Position numbers and translations under genes: made by a program | In this document: positions 35,794 to 45,087 of the stretch, piece after piece | How the letters are laid out: the number at the start of each line of letters is the position of its first letter | Position numbering within the stretch: the stretch's first letter is position 1 | Origin: Clostridium porci | GTDB lineage: Bacteria; Bacillota; Clostridia; Lachnospirales; Lachnospiraceae | Reading direction: 5' to 3' | NCBI RefSeq assembly: GCF_009696375.1 | Contig: NZ_VUMD01000001.1 | Span: 248,001 to 312,000, forward strand | Length of the DNA: 64,000 nt | Notes under the pieces: model-generated | Database searches by the model: none | What the model was told of the DNA's origin: nothing | Seen by the model: the letters and a program-made list of their open reading frames with translations, nothing else

Positions 35794-38436
35794 ATGAAGG
35801 AACTTGAAAAGACCTACAACCCGGCGGAAATTGAGAACCGCCTATATGAGAAATGGCTAAAGGGGAAGTATTTTCATGCACAGGTAAATAAGAGTAAGAA
35901 GCCCTTTACCATTGTGATGCCCCCGCCTAATATTACCGGCCAGCTTCACATGGGACATGCCCTGGATAATACCATGCAGGATATTCTGATCCGATATAAA
36001 AGGATGCAGGGATTTGAGGCTCTGTGGCAGCCAGGAACCGATCATGCGGCCATTGCCACTGAGGTAAAGGTAATTGATAAGCTGAAAAAGGAGGGGATTG
36101 ATAAGGCGGATCTGGGCAGGGAAGGATTTTTGGATCAGTGCTGGAAGTGGAGAGACGAATATGGCGCACGTATTGTAAAGCAGCTTCATAAGCTGGGTTC
36201 CTCCGCCGACTGGGACAGGGAACGCTTTACCATGGATGAGGGATGCTCAGACGCGGTGCTGGAGGTGTTTGTAAAGCTTTATGAGAAGGGCTATATTTAC
36301 AAGGGTTCCCGAATCATCAACTGGTGTCCGGTATGTCAGACCTCTATCTCCGATGCCGAGGTAGAGCATGTGGAGCAGGAAGGCTTCTTTTGGCATATTA
36401 ATTATCCGGTGGCAGGGGAGCAAGGACGGTTTGTGGAGATTGCCACAACACGGCCTGAGACCATGCTGGGCGATACGGCAGTGGCAGTAAATCCGGAGGA
36501 TGACCGGTATCAGGATCTAAGCGGAAAAATGCTTAAGCTTCCTTTGACAGACCGGGAAATTCCGGTTATTTCAGACTCCTATGTAGATAAAGAATTTGGA
36601 ACAGGCTGCGTAAAAATCACGCCTGCTCATGACCCTAACGATTTTGAGGTAGGAAAGCGCCATGGACTGGATGAGCCGGTTATTTTAAATGATGACGCTA
36701 CGATAAACGTACCCGGTCCCTATTACGGCATGGATCGCTACCAAGCCAGAAAGGCCATTGTGGCTGACTTAGAGGCGCAGGGGCTGCTTGTTAAGGTGGT
36801 TCCGCATTCCCACAATGTAGGAACCCATGATCGCTGCAAAACTACGGTGGAGCCAATGGTAAAGCAGCAGTGGTTTGTGAAGATGGAGGAAATGGCAAAA
36901 CCGGCAGTGGAGGCTTTCAAGACCGGGAAGCTGCAATTTGTTCCTGAAAGCTTTGGAAAGACGTATCTTCACTGGCTGGAGGGCATCCGGGATTGGTGTA
37001 TCTCCCGTCAGCTTTGGTGGGGGCATCGGATTCCTGCCTACTACTGTCAGGACTGCGGCCACGTAACCATTGCCAAAGAAGCGCCTAGGCTCTGCCCTGA
37101 GTGCGGTCAAAGCCATTTAAAGCAGGATGAGGATACCCTGGATACCTGGTTTTCCTCTGCGCTCTGGCCTTTTTCCACCCTGGGCTGGCCGTCTAAGACA
37201 GAGGAACTGGAATACTTTTATCCTACGGACGTCCTTGTAACCGGATACGATATTATTTTCTTTTGGGTAATCCGAATGGTATTTTCAGGGCTGGAGCAGA
37301 CCGGGAGGCTTCCCTTTCATACGGTGCTGATTCATGGGCTGGTAAGAGATTCCCAGGGACGCAAGATGAGCAAGTCTCTGGGCAACGGAATCGATCCGTT
37401 GGAGGTAATCGAGAAGTACGGCGCAGATGCTCTTCGCATGACGCTGATGACTGGAAATGCGCCTGGCAATGATATGCGCTTTTACTGGGAGCGTGTGGAA
37501 AACAGCCGGAACTTTGCCAATAAGGTATGGAACGCTTCCCGCTTTATTTTGATGAACATAGAGAAGGCCTCCGGCGGCTCAGCCGCAACGTTGGACAGCC
37601 TTACTATGGCTGACAAATGGATTTTGTCCAGAGCTAACTCTCTAAGCCGGGAGGTGACGGAGAATCTGGATAAGTATGAGCTGGGAATCGCCCTTCAGAA
37701 GGTGTATGACTTTATTTGGGAAGAATTTTGCGATTGGTATATCGAAATGGTAAAGCCAAGGCTGTACAATGAAGCAGACGCTACGAAGGAGGCCGCTATC
37801 TGGACCTTAAAAACCGTTTTGCTTCAGGCCCTCAAGCTGCTTCATCCATTTATGCCGTTTCTTACAGAGGAAATTTTCTGCAACCTTCAAGAGGAGGAAG
37901 AAACCATTATGGTTTCCCAGTGGCCTCAGTACAGAGAGGAGTGGAGCTTTGAGGCTGAGGAGCAGGCAACGGAAACCATAAAGGAAGCAGTGAGGGCTAT
38001 CCGCAATGTGAGAACCTCTATGAATGTTCAGCCTTCCAGAAAGGCAGCGGTTTATGTGGTGTCGGAGGATGAAGAACTCCTTTCCGTATTTGAGCGAAGC
38101 AGAAGCTTCTTTGCATCTCTTGGCTATGCCAGCGAGGTTTTTCTGCAAAAGGATAAGGAAGGGATTGGGGAGGACTTTGTTCCGGCTGTGCTTCCTAAGG
38201 CCGTTATCTATATGCCGTTTGCTGATTTGGTGGATATTGAAAAAGAAATTCTTCGTCTTAAGTCCGAAGAGAAGCGTCTGACGGGAGAGCTGGCGCGCTC
38301 TCAGGCTATGCTTGGAAATGAAGCATTTATCAGCAAAGCTCCAGAGGCAAAGATTCAGGAGGAAAAGGCCAAACTTGAAGCATATACCAGGATGATGGAG
38401 CAGGTCAAAACCCGTCTGGCCCAGCTTCGGCAGTAA
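35794..38436 (+). CDS. valS: Valyl-tRNA synthetase
   Basis: An 880-residue class Ia synthetase. The HIGH motif reads HMGH at residues 52-55 after PPPNITGQL, and KMSKS lies at 524-528. Zinc-type CxxC pairs ([15 protein letters not shown]) are present near residues 415-440. The editing domain carries [17 protein letters not shown]. The C-terminal coiled arm ([18 protein letters not shown]) is the usual ValS tail. The start at 35794 follows AAAAGGAG; the longer frame from 35740 begins inside the leader terminator and is rejected. Confidence 0.97.
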   Translation: MKELEKTYNPAEIENRLYEKWLKGKYFHAQVNKSKKPFTIVMPPPNITGQLHMGHALDNTMQDILIRYKRMQGFEALWQPGTDHAAIATEVKVIDKLKKEGIDKADLGREGFLDQCWKWRDEYGARIVKQLHKLGSSADWDRERFTMDEGCSDAVLEVFVKLYEKGYIYKGSRIINWCPVCQTSISDAEVEHVEQEGFFWHINYPVAGEQGRFVEIATTRPETMLGDTAVAVNPEDDRYQDLSGKMLKLPLTDREIPVISDSYVDKEFGTGCVKITPAHDPNDFEVGKRHGLDEPVILNDDATINVPGPYYGMDRYQARKAIVADLEAQGLLVKVVPHSHNVGTHDRCKTTVEPMVKQQWFVKMEEMAKPAVEAFKTGKLQFVPESFGKTYLHWLEGIRDWCISRQLWWGHRIPAYYCQDCGHVTIAKEAPRLCPECGQSHLKQDEDTLDTWFSSALWPFSTLGWPSKTEELEYFYPTDVLVTGYDIIFFWVIRMVFSGLEQTGRLPFHTVLIHGLVRDSQGRKMSKSLGNGIDPLEVIEKYGADALRMTLMTGNAPGNDMRFYWERVENSRNFANKVWNASRFILMNIEKASGGSAATLDSLTMADKWILSRANSLSREVTENLDKYELGIALQKVYDFIWEEFCDWYIEMVKPRLYNEADATKEAAIWTLKTVLLQALKLLHPFMPFLTEEIFCNLQEEEETIMVSQWPQYREEWSFEAEEQATETIKEAVRAIRNVRTSMNVQPSRKAAVYVVSEDEELLSVFERSRSFFASLGYASEVFLQKDKEGIGEDFVPAVLPKAVIYMPFADLVDIEKEILRLKSEEKRLTGELARSQAMLGNEAFISKAPEAKIQEEKAKLEAYTRMMEQVKTRLAQLRQ

Positions 38437-38473
38437 AGCAGCCCTGGATAAATATTACTAATGAGGTCAGATA

Positions 38474-39376
38474 ATGAAGCTTAAAAATGCAATTTTGCTG
38501 CTGCTTACAGCTGCAATATGGGGTGTGGCCTTCGTGGCCCAGAGTGTGGGAATGGACTATATAGGGCCTCTGACATTTAACTGTGTCAGAAGCCTGATGG
38601 GAGGAGCGGCTTTGCTTCCTCTTATCTGGTTTTTGAATAAAAACCAAGATTCTAGTAGGGTGATTGCGGGGAACAGAAAGGTTCTGATAACCGGTGGAAT
38701 TTGCTGCGGCGTGGCTCTTTGTCTGGCCAGCAATGTCCAGCAGTTTGGAATTCAGTATACAACTGTGGGAAAGGCTGGATTCATTACGGCCTGCTACATT
38801 ATAATCGTTCCTATATTGGGGCTGTTTTTAAAGAAGAAATGCAGTCCTGTCATTATCGCGTCGGTTTTTCTTTCTGTGATAGGACTTTACCTGCTGTGCA
38901 TGTCGAAAGATGTGATGGAGGTCAACAGAGGGGATTTGCTGATGCTGATATGCGCTCTTTTGTTTGCGATACATATTCTGGTAATTGATTTTTTTGCTCC
39001 GGTAGTGGGTGGGATGAAAATGTCCTGTATCCAGTTGTTTGTCAGCGGTATTTTGTCCGGTATCGCCATGCTCATCTGGGAAACGCCAAATATAAGCCAG
39101 ATACTGATAGCCTGGATGCCCCTGCTATATGCGGGTATTCTGTCCTGCGGTGTAGCCTATACGCTGCAGATTGTGGGACAGAGAGGGATGAATCCTGCCA
39201 TAGCGTCCCTTATTCTCAGTTTGGAGTCTTGTATCTCGGTACTGGCAGGGTGGGCAATCCTGGGGCAGAGGTTGTCTTTAAAGGAGATATTTGGCTGTAT
39301 CCTCATGTTCGCAGCTATTATATTGGCTCAGATTCCGGTGGGACAAAAAAGCAGAGAGAAGGCTGCGGATGGCTGA
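38474..39376 (+). CDS. EamA/DMT family transporter
   Basis: A 300-residue integral membrane protein with about ten helices in two EamA repeats. The first repeat starts with LLLLTAAIWGVAFVAQSVGMD, the family's typical opening (WG.F). The second covers about residues 145-290 and includes ILSCGVAYTLQIVGQRGMNPAIAS and LILSLESCISVLAGW in separate segments. Members export amino acids, nucleosides or other metabolites; the substrate is not visible. It ends before a palindromic terminator. Confidence 0.9.
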   Translation: MKLKNAILLLLTAAIWGVAFVAQSVGMDYIGPLTFNCVRSLMGGAALLPLIWFLNKNQDSSRVIAGNRKVLITGGICCGVALCLASNVQQFGIQYTTVGKAGFITACYIIIVPILGLFLKKKCSPVIIASVFLSVIGLYLLCMSKDVMEVNRGDLLMLICALLFAIHILVIDFFAPVVGGMKMSCIQLFVSGILSGIAMLIWETPNISQILIAWMPLLYAGILSCGVAYTLQIVGQRGMNPAIASLILSLESCISVLAGWAILGQRLSLKEIFGCILMFAAIILAQIPVGQKSREKAADG

Positions 39377-39447
39377 ATTTGTCGGTAAAAAACGAAGGAC
39401 GGCGAGAATATACGGTTGATTATTCCTGAAAATTAGGTTAAGATTAT

Positions 39448-39483
39448 AAAAGCCTGTCTGGCCAATCCGGCAGACAGGCTTTT
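39448..39483 (+). terminator. Terminator after the EamA gene
   Basis: AAAAGCCTGTCTG pairs exactly with CAGACAGGCTTTT around a 10-base loop. The T-run is in the second arm. It ends only 15 bases before the folC start, so any folC promoter must lie upstream or overlap it. Confidence 0.8.
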
Positions 39484-39497
39484 AGAAAGGTTAGAAT

Positions 39498-40856
39498 ATG
39501 GGAAATGCCGGAGCATATTTAAAACAGATTCCAATGTGGACTAGAAAAAAGAATTCTCTGGAGGATGTTAGGGATTTTTTGGGAGCGCTGGGACATCCTG
39601 ACAGAGAAATACCAGCGATTCATGTGGCAGGCACCAATGGCAAGGGCTCCGTGTGCGCCTTTCTTACCTCCATGCTAAAGGAAGCAGGATATAAGACAGG
39701 CACCTTTATTTCACCTCATCTGGTAGAGGTGAGGGAGCGGTTTCTGATTAATGGAAAGAGGGTGGAGGAGGCCGCTTTTGAGGAGTCCTTTGATGAGGTG
39801 TTAAAGGTCAGCCGAAGGATGGAAAAAACAGGGTATTGCCACCCTACCTTTTTTGAATTCCTTTTTTATATGGCCATGGTGATATTTAAGCGCCAGAAAG
39901 TGGATGTAATGGTTCTGGAGACAGGAATGGGGGGGAGGCTGGATACCACAAATGTGTTGGAAAAGCCCAGTGCCTGTGTTATTACCTCTATTAGTATGGA
40001 TCACACGCAGTATCTGGGTGACACGCTGATTAAGATAGCCAGAGAGAAGGCTGGCATCATTAAAAAATGGACGCCTGTTATCTTTGCCGGCAGGCAGAGG
40101 GAGATTTCAGCCGTTATTGAGGGACAGGCCTTTCGCGCAGGCTCAGCCCGCTATCCTGTGGGGCGTGAGGATTTCCGTGTGGAGGACGTGGGAGACGGAT
40201 GGCTGGAGATCAGCGCCCGAATGCTCCAGGGGGATCGGCTGAAGCTGAAGATCCCTTTTGAAGCCTTTTATCAGGCAGAGAATACCATGCTGGCAGTCCG
40301 TACCTTAGATGTGCTGAGATGGGAAGGAAGGATGCTGACAGAGGAACAGGAAAGTCAGTGGAATTCCCCTGCTGAGTCTGAAAGCAGAGGCTTCTGGAAT
40401 ATAACCAATGATCAGATAATAGCTGGCATAAAAAAAACCACCTGGCCAGGACGAATGGAGCAGGCTGCTCCCGGAATTTATCTGGACGGAGCCCATAATC
40501 CGGGAGGGATCAGCGCTTTTTTGGAGACGGCAGGGGAGATTGAAAAGAGGATGGGAAGGAAGCCGTATCTGCTGTTTGGCGCTGTATCTGATAAGGATTA
40601 TCAGGCTATGGCCCGGCAGCTTTGCAGCAGCCTCGACTGGGCGGCTATCGGTGTGGTTCATATCAACTGCCAAAGAGGAATGGAGGCTTGCGCCCTTGTA
40701 GAGGTGTTTGAAGGGATGGCTTCCTGTGAGGTCATTGCCTATGAGGACGCCCGCAGCGCTCTGGAAGACATGAGGGAGAGGAGCAAAGGAGAGCTTTTAT
40801 TTTGCGCAGGCTCTCTATACCTGATAGGGGAGATTAAGGCCTCTCTGGACGAATAG
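39498..40856 (+). CDS. folC: Folylpolyglutamate synthase / dihydrofolate synthase
   Basis: A 452-residue Mur-ligase-type enzyme that adds glutamate to dihydropteroate and folates. The P-loop reads GTNGKGSVCAFL at about residue 49. It continues with TFISPHLVEVRERF, METGMGGRLDTTNV-like sequence (LETGMGGRLDTTNVL), and SMDHTQYLGDT. The second domain has LDGAHNPGGI. Length is normal. It is followed 12 bases later by a very short gene. Confidence 0.96.
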   Translation: MGNAGAYLKQIPMWTRKKNSLEDVRDFLGALGHPDREIPAIHVAGTNGKGSVCAFLTSMLKEAGYKTGTFISPHLVEVRERFLINGKRVEEAAFEESFDEVLKVSRRMEKTGYCHPTFFEFLFYMAMVIFKRQKVDVMVLETGMGGRLDTTNVLEKPSACVITSISMDHTQYLGDTLIKIAREKAGIIKKWTPVIFAGRQREISAVIEGQAFRAGSARYPVGREDFRVEDVGDGWLEISARMLQGDRLKLKIPFEAFYQAENTMLAVRTLDVLRWEGRMLTEEQESQWNSPAESESRGFWNITNDQIIAGIKKTTWPGRMEQAAPGIYLDGAHNPGGISAFLETAGEIEKRMGRKPYLLFGAVSDKDYQAMARQLCSSLDWAAIGVVHINCQRGMEACALVEVFEGMASCEVIAYEDARSALEDMRERSKGELLFCAGSLYLIGEIKASLDE

Positions 40857-40868
40857 GAGTGAGAATAT

Positions 40869-41009
40869 ATGATTGATTTTGAAGATGAGATTGAACGCTT
40901 TAAGCCTAGTCTGGATGTTGAGGAAGTGGAGGACGCTATTGTTAAAAGCGATTTGACAGATATGACGGACATCATGATGGAGCTGATAAAAGAGAGAACA
41001 GAAAAGTAG
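40869..41009 (+). CDS. 46-residue acidic protein between folC and a TPR gene
   Basis: A short frame with ATG at 40869, TAGGAGTGAG eight to ten bases upstream, and stop TAG at 41007-41009. It encodes 46 residues and opens with MIDFEDEIERFKPSLDVEEV. It is acidic and likely helical. It fits exactly between folC and the next gene with short gaps, which supports it as a real coding unit. I do not recognise a family. Confidence 0.65.
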   Translation: MIDFEDEIERFKPSLDVEEVEDAIVKSDLTDMTDIMMELIKERTEK

Positions 41010-41018
41010 GCGGTGCAT

Positions 41019-42323
41019 ATGGACTATGGAAGAAAGAACCAGCAGATTGCCAACAGCTTCTATAATCTGGGCCTTGAGAAGGCCAGGATAAGGGATTTGT
41101 CGGGAGCTGCCCAGTGTCTGAAGAAAAGTCTGCATTTCAATAAATATCAGACAGACGCCCGGAACCTGCTAGGATTAATATACTATGAAAACGGTGAGGT
41201 GGCCGACGCCCTGGTTCAGTGGGTGATCAGCATGAACCTGCAGCCGGATCATAATCTGGCGGATCACTATCTGGACGAGATACAGAGAAAGCCCGGACAG
41301 CTGGAGAGGGAGAGCCAGAATGTAAAAACCTTCAACCAGGCGTTGCTGCATGCTCAAAACGGCAGCGATGACCTGGCGATTCTTCAGCTTGCCAGGGTGG
41401 TGGAATCCAACCCTAATTTTGTAAAGGCGCATCTGCTTCTGGCTCTTTTATACATGGGAAGGGAGGATTACAGCAAGGCAGGCCGTTCCCTGTATAAGAT
41501 TCTCCAGATAGATAAGAGCAATCAGAAGGCTCTTTATTATATGTCGATTGTAAAGCAGAATACAGGCCGTGCCGACGCGGAAAAGCGTAAAATGGTGAAA
41601 GCCTTTTCACACAGGAAGATGGAGGATGACGATGTTATTATTCCCAACACTTACAGGGAATCCACCGGAATTTCCACAGTGCTCCATATTATTATCGGTC
41701 TGGTGCTGGGTATGTTCGCGTTTCTTTTTCTTATCCTTCCGGCTAAGACGAAGGAGCTGAAGCGCCAAAGGGATGATGCCATTATGGTATACATGCAGAA
41801 GCTAAACAGCGCTAACCAGAAGAACGATATGCTGCAGAACGATTATGACCTATTGGAGGCCCAGGCAAAGGAGGTACAGGCAAGACTGGATGAGCTTACC
41901 ACAGGAAACACCAGCGTTATGGCACAGTATCAGGAGCTGATTGCCATTCTCCAAAGCTACCGGGCCGGGGATTATGTGTCGGCTGCCAGGGCATTTGCAG
42001 GGGCTGGCTTTGATTTGATTGAGGATGAAGGGATGAAGGCTATCGTGGAGGATATCCGGCAGGATATGGAGGCCAATGTGTACCAGAAGCTGGTCGATCA
42101 GGGCTTAAGCCTCTGGAATGGAGGAAACAAGACAGAGGCGCTGGAGCTCTTTAAAGCCAGCCTTGCCATCCGGCCGGATAATGCAGAGGCCCTTTTCTAT
42201 GTGGGACGCCTTTACCAGGCAGGGGGAGATACGGAGAATGCCAACGCTGCCTTTGACAAGATTGTTGGCGAGTTTCCTGATTCTGAGTATGCAGCTCGGG
42301 CGAAGAATGCCAGGGGATATTAA
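41019..42323 (+). CDS. TPR membrane protein with central coiled coil
   Basis: A 434-residue protein. The N-terminal part (about residues 5-190) has several TPR units (SFYNLGLEKARIRDLSGAAQ; AHLLLALLYMGREDYSKAGR). One transmembrane helix follows at about 220-242 (VLHIIIGLVLGMFAFLFLIL), then a coiled coil of about 60 residues (KELKRQRDDAIMVYMQKL) and two more C-terminal TPRs. This order puts the two TPR regions on opposite sides of the membrane or makes the helix a hinge; N-inside is likely. ATG 41019 follows AGGCGG; GTG 41013 is an alternative. Function unknown. The following terminator separates it from spoIIA. Confidence 0.8.
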   Translation: MDYGRKNQQIANSFYNLGLEKARIRDLSGAAQCLKKSLHFNKYQTDARNLLGLIYYENGEVADALVQWVISMNLQPDHNLADHYLDEIQRKPGQLERESQNVKTFNQALLHAQNGSDDLAILQLARVVESNPNFVKAHLLLALLYMGREDYSKAGRSLYKILQIDKSNQKALYYMSIVKQNTGRADAEKRKMVKAFSHRKMEDDDVIIPNTYRESTGISTVLHIIIGLVLGMFAFLFLILPAKTKELKRQRDDAIMVYMQKLNSANQKNDMLQNDYDLLEAQAKEVQARLDELTTGNTSVMAQYQELIAILQSYRAGDYVSAARAFAGAGFDLIEDEGMKAIVEDIRQDMEANVYQKLVDQGLSLWNGGNKTEALELFKASLAIRPDNAEALFYVGRLYQAGGDTENANAAFDKIVGEFPDSEYAARAKNARGY

Positions 42324-42357
42324 AACCGGACATGGCTAGTTGGAAAGATAAAAGATT

Positions 42358-42403
42358 AGATACTACGAAAGAAAAAGAAGGATTCTTTTGTAGTATCTTT
42401 TTT
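42358..42403 (+). terminator. Terminator between the TPR gene and spoIIAA
   Basis: AGATACTACGAAAGAA pairs with TTCTTTTGTAGTATCT with one mismatch over 16 bp, then a run of Ts to 42403. It leaves only about 30 bases before spoIIAA. I could not find a convincing sigma-H promoter in that gap. Confidence 0.85.
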
Positions 42404-42433
42404 CATATTTCTCTAAGAAGGGAGCATCAAGGG

Positions 42434-42775
42434 ATGGAACATACATCATTTACCTATGAGGCCAGGGAGCGGATGCTGATTATACATCTGCCAAAGGAGC
42501 TGGATCACCACAACTGCAGGAGCTTGAAGCGTGATACGGATTTGCTGCTTGCAGAGAATTATATTAACCGGATTGTATTTGATTTTACCCATACCACATT
42601 TATGGATTCTTCAGGAATCGGGGTATTGCTGAACCGTTACAAGCAAATGGCTTCCAGTAGAGGAACGGTGGCGTATTACGGCGCGGGTTCTCAGGTGAAG
42701 CGGATTTTAGAGCTGGGAGGCATGAAGCGGCTGCTGGAAGGGCATGAGAGCAGGGAAGAAGCTATAAACTCATAG
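42434..42775 (+). CDS. spoIIAA: Anti-sigma F factor antagonist
   Basis: A 113-residue STAS-domain protein. When dephosphorylated it binds SpoIIAB and frees SigF in the forespore. The phosphorylated serine is Ser59 in TFMDSSGIGVLLNRYK, matching Ser58 of Bacillus. The start at 42434 has GGGAG upstream. A longer frame from 42332 runs through the terminator hairpin and is rejected. Gene order spoIIAA-spoIIAB-sigF is the classical spoIIA operon. Confidence 0.95.
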   Translation: MEHTSFTYEARERMLIIHLPKELDHHNCRSLKRDTDLLLAENYINRIVFDFTHTTFMDSSGIGVLLNRYKQMASSRGTVAYYGAGSQVKRILELGGMKRLLEGHESREEAINS

Positions 42776-42789
42776 GGGGAGAAGGAAAA

Positions 42790-43239
42790 ATGGAGGATAA
42801 GAGGATGGAGAACAACAAGGAACATTTAAAGCTGGAGATGGACAGCCTTTCCCAGAACGAGGAGTTTGCCAGAGTCGTAACTGCCGTGTTTATGAGCAGG
42901 CTGAATCCTACGCTGGAGGAGGTAGATGATGTAAAAACAGCAGTCAGCGAGGCTGTGACCAACGCGATCATCCACGGCTACCGGGGAGAGCGAGGCGTGG
43001 TGTATATGGACATCACAGCCGATGTGGAAGAACGGGAGCTTACGGTACAGGTAAAGGATACAGGCGTAGGTATTCCAGATGTGAAGCAGGCCATGGAGCC
43101 TATGTTCACGACCGATCCTGAGGGAGAGCGCTCCGGTATGGGTTTTTCATTTATGGAAGCATTTATGGATCAGGTGGATGTGCAATCACAGCCCGGTGAA
43201 GGAACAGTGGTAATCATGAAGAAATACATTGGCAGGTGA
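42790..43239 (+). CDS. spoIIAB: Anti-sigma F factor / SpoIIAA kinase
   Basis: A 149-residue GHKL-fold serine kinase that holds SigF inactive and phosphorylates SpoIIAA. N box VSEAVTNAIIHGY, G1 box VKDTGVGIPDV and G2-type GERSGMGFSFMEAF are visible. A strong GGGGGAGAAGG precedes the ATG. Its stop overlaps the sigF start. Confidence 0.96.
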   Translation: MEDKRMENNKEHLKLEMDSLSQNEEFARVVTAVFMSRLNPTLEEVDDVKTAVSEAVTNAIIHGYRGERGVVYMDITADVEERELTVQVKDTGVGIPDVKQAMEPMFTTDPEGERSGMGFSFMEAFMDQVDVQSQPGEGTVVIMKKYIGR

Positions 43240-43964
43240 CGCCTATGGATGAGACTATGGAATTAATTCATATGGCTCACAACGGGGATAAAGACGCTAG
43301 AGATCGATTGGTTATGGACAATGTGGGACTTATCTGGAGCATTGTCAGAAGATTTTCTGGGCGTGGATACGAAATGGAGGATCTGTTTCAGATTGGCAGT
43401 ATCGGACTTATAAAGGCCATTGATAAGTTTGATACCAGCTTTGATGTAAAATTTTCCACCTATGCAGTACCTATGATTACAGGGGAGATAAAACGGTTTT
43501 TAAGGGATGACGGTATGATTAAGGTAAGCCGTTCCATCAAGGAGCTTGGAATAAGGGTCAGGGCAGCCAGGGAAGAGATGACCTATGCACTGGGCCGTGA
43601 GCCTACCATTGAGGAGATAGCCAGACACCTGGACACCAGCCGTGAGGAGGTGGCTGCATCCTTAGAGGCCGCCGCTGAGGTGGAATCTCTTTACAAGCCG
43701 GCTGGAGGAAAGGATGATAATACCACCTGTCTGATGGACAGGCTGGAGGAGGAGAATAACAGGCACGAGGAGCTGCTGAACCGGATGGTGTTAAGGGAGC
43801 TGATGGAGGGACTGACAGAAGAGCAAAGGGATATTATTGTAAGAAGGTATTTTTATAATCAGACGCAAACCCAGATTGCAGGGGAGCTGGGAATCTCACA
43901 GGTTCAGGTATCACGGCTGGAGAAGCGTATTTTGAAGGAAATGCGAGCGCGTTATGAAGGTTAA
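43236..43964 (+). CDS. sigF: RNA polymerase sporulation sigma factor SigF
   Basis: A 242-residue sigma-70 family factor for the forespore. Region 2 has DLFQIGSIGLIKAIDKFD and FSTYAVPMITGEIKRFLRDDG. Region 3 has EPTIEEIARHLDTSREEV. Region 4 has QTQTQIAGELGISQVQVSRLEKRIL. The GTG at 43236 overlaps the spoIIAB stop (GTGA); ATG at 43245 is an alternative start. Release from SpoIIAB would turn on early forespore genes. Confidence 0.96.
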   Translation: MTPMDETMELIHMAHNGDKDARDRLVMDNVGLIWSIVRRFSGRGYEMEDLFQIGSIGLIKAIDKFDTSFDVKFSTYAVPMITGEIKRFLRDDGMIKVSRSIKELGIRVRAAREEMTYALGREPTIEEIARHLDTSREEVAASLEAAAEVESLYKPAGGKDDNTTCLMDRLEEENNRHEELLNRMVLRELMEGLTEEQRDIIVRRYFYNQTQTQIAGELGISQVQVSRLEKRILKEMRARYEG

Positions 43965-44057
43965 TCCATACAGAAACTTAGAAAAGATAAGGAGCTGTTG
44001 CAACAGATACTTGTGATGGCAGCTTGAATCAAAATCAGTCTCTCTGAAATAGGAGCA

Positions 44058-44100
44058 CACAGTTCCAAGCGGCTTTTATAGCCTTTGGAACTGTGTTTTA
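44058..44100 (+). terminator. Terminator of the spoIIA operon
   Basis: CACAGTTCCAA pairs with TTGGAACTGTG, and an inner GGC/GCC extends the stem. A T-rich tail follows from 44096. It lies 94 bases after sigF and separates it from the spoVA genes. Confidence 0.85.
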
Positions 44101-44169
44101 TTTTTATTAAATCCGTCGTTTAAACAAACCTTATCGAATTAAAATCAGAATAAAATAAAATTATTTCAT

Positions 44170-44198
44170 CCATACTACTAGCAGAACCAGATAACAAT
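44170..44198 (+). promoter_or_regulatory. Possible forespore (SigF/SigG) promoter of the spoVA operon
   Basis: CCATA (44170-44174), a 15-base spacer and GATAACAAT (44190-44198) fit the SigF/SigG pattern GYWTA-N15-GGNRANANT with one mismatch in each box. It lies 27 bases before the first gene. In Bacillus, spoVA is transcribed by SigG. Confidence 0.4.
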
Positions 44199-44224
44199 GC
44201 GTATAAGAAAAGGATGTGATTACG

Positions 44225-44464
44225 ATGGATTTTGGTAGGCGTGTGTGTGAGATTCTGGCAGTGATAGCAGCCCTTTTAATGGTAGGGGGGCTGGTGTGGT
44301 ATATCTCCTCAGGTATGAAGGATAAGGGGTATGAAAAGGAAGGAACTCTTGTATGGGAGGAGCAAAGGACAGATATAGGGCCGGCATTACCAGCCTTTGT
44401 AACGAATCCCAGGGCCATGGTATACGGAGAAGAGGAGATGCAAAGGAGCGGAAAGGGATTATGA
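44225..44464 (+). CDS. Small membrane protein heading the spoVA operon
   Basis: A 79-residue protein with one transmembrane helix (about residues 8-27, ILAVIAALLMVGGLVWYI) and a short charged outer part containing GTLVWEEQRTD. Its stop overlaps the spoVAA start (ATGA at 44461-44464), so it belongs to the operon. It is not any of SpoVAA to SpoVAF that I know. The start at 44225 follows AAAAGGATG; a GTG at 44216 is less likely. A role in spore formation or dipicolinate movement is inferred from position only. Confidence 0.7.
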   Translation: MDFGRRVCEILAVIAALLMVGGLVWYISSGMKDKGYEKEGTLVWEEQRTDIGPALPAFVTNPRAMVYGEEEMQRSGKGL

Positions 44465-45087
44465 ACCATACAGTCTATCTTAAATTAAACCAGATAACAG
44501 AGCTGACTCACAAGGAAGTAGTCTTAAAGGATGTTGCTGAGGTTTATTGTGACGATACAAATATTCTAAACAAGTGCAATGCCATGAAGGTGAAGTCTAT
44601 CAAGGTGGATGCAAAGCGGCATTATATGATGAGCGCACTGGAGGTAATTGACAAGCTGGTTCAAATGGACTCTACCATTCAGGTGAACAATGTTGGAGAG
44701 GTGGATTTTATTATTGCCTACAAGCCTCCCACACCTCCCAGACATGTATGGGAGTGGATGAAAGCTGCTTTTGTATGCGCAATCTGTTTTTTTGGAGCGG
44801 CCTTTGCTATCATGACCTTTAACAACGATGTCAGTGTAACGGATGTATTCAGCGAGATTTATCGTCTGGTGATGGGCTATGAATCCGGCGGCTTTTCTAT
44901 ACTGGAAATCAGCTACTCCATAGGGCTTGCCGTAGGAATTATCGTGTTCTTTAACCATTTTGCATCTGTCAAGCTAAATACGGATCCAACGCCTCTGGAA
45001 GTGGAAATGCGCCTGTACGAGGATAATATCAGTAAAACTCTTATAGCTAATAACGGCAGAAAGGAGACGCACATTGATATTACTTAA
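44461..45087 (+). CDS. spoVAA: Stage V sporulation protein AA
   Basis: A 208-residue protein. The N-terminal soluble domain (VYLKLNQITELTHKEVVLKDVA, read as residues 4-25) is typical of SpoVAA. Two transmembrane helices follow at about 100-120 and 155-175 (SIGLAVGIIVFFNHF). The C-terminal tail TPLEVEMRLYEDN is a conserved family mark. It is part of the forespore inner-membrane machinery that takes up and later releases calcium dipicolinate. Confidence 0.92.
   Translation: MNHTVYLKLNQITELTHKEVVLKDVAEVYCDDTNILNKCNAMKVKSIKVDAKRHYMMSALEVIDKLVQMDSTIQVNNVGEVDFIIAYKPPTPPRHVWEWMKAAFVCAICFFGAAFAIMTFNNDVSVTDVFSEIYRLVMGYESGGFSILEISYSIGLAVGIIVFFNHFASVKLNTDPTPLEVEMRLYEDNISKTLIANNGRKETHIDIT

Noticed and set aside
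42332-42433. A longer N-terminus for SpoIIAA
   Set aside because: It is encoded by a transcription terminator hairpin and does not match the family.
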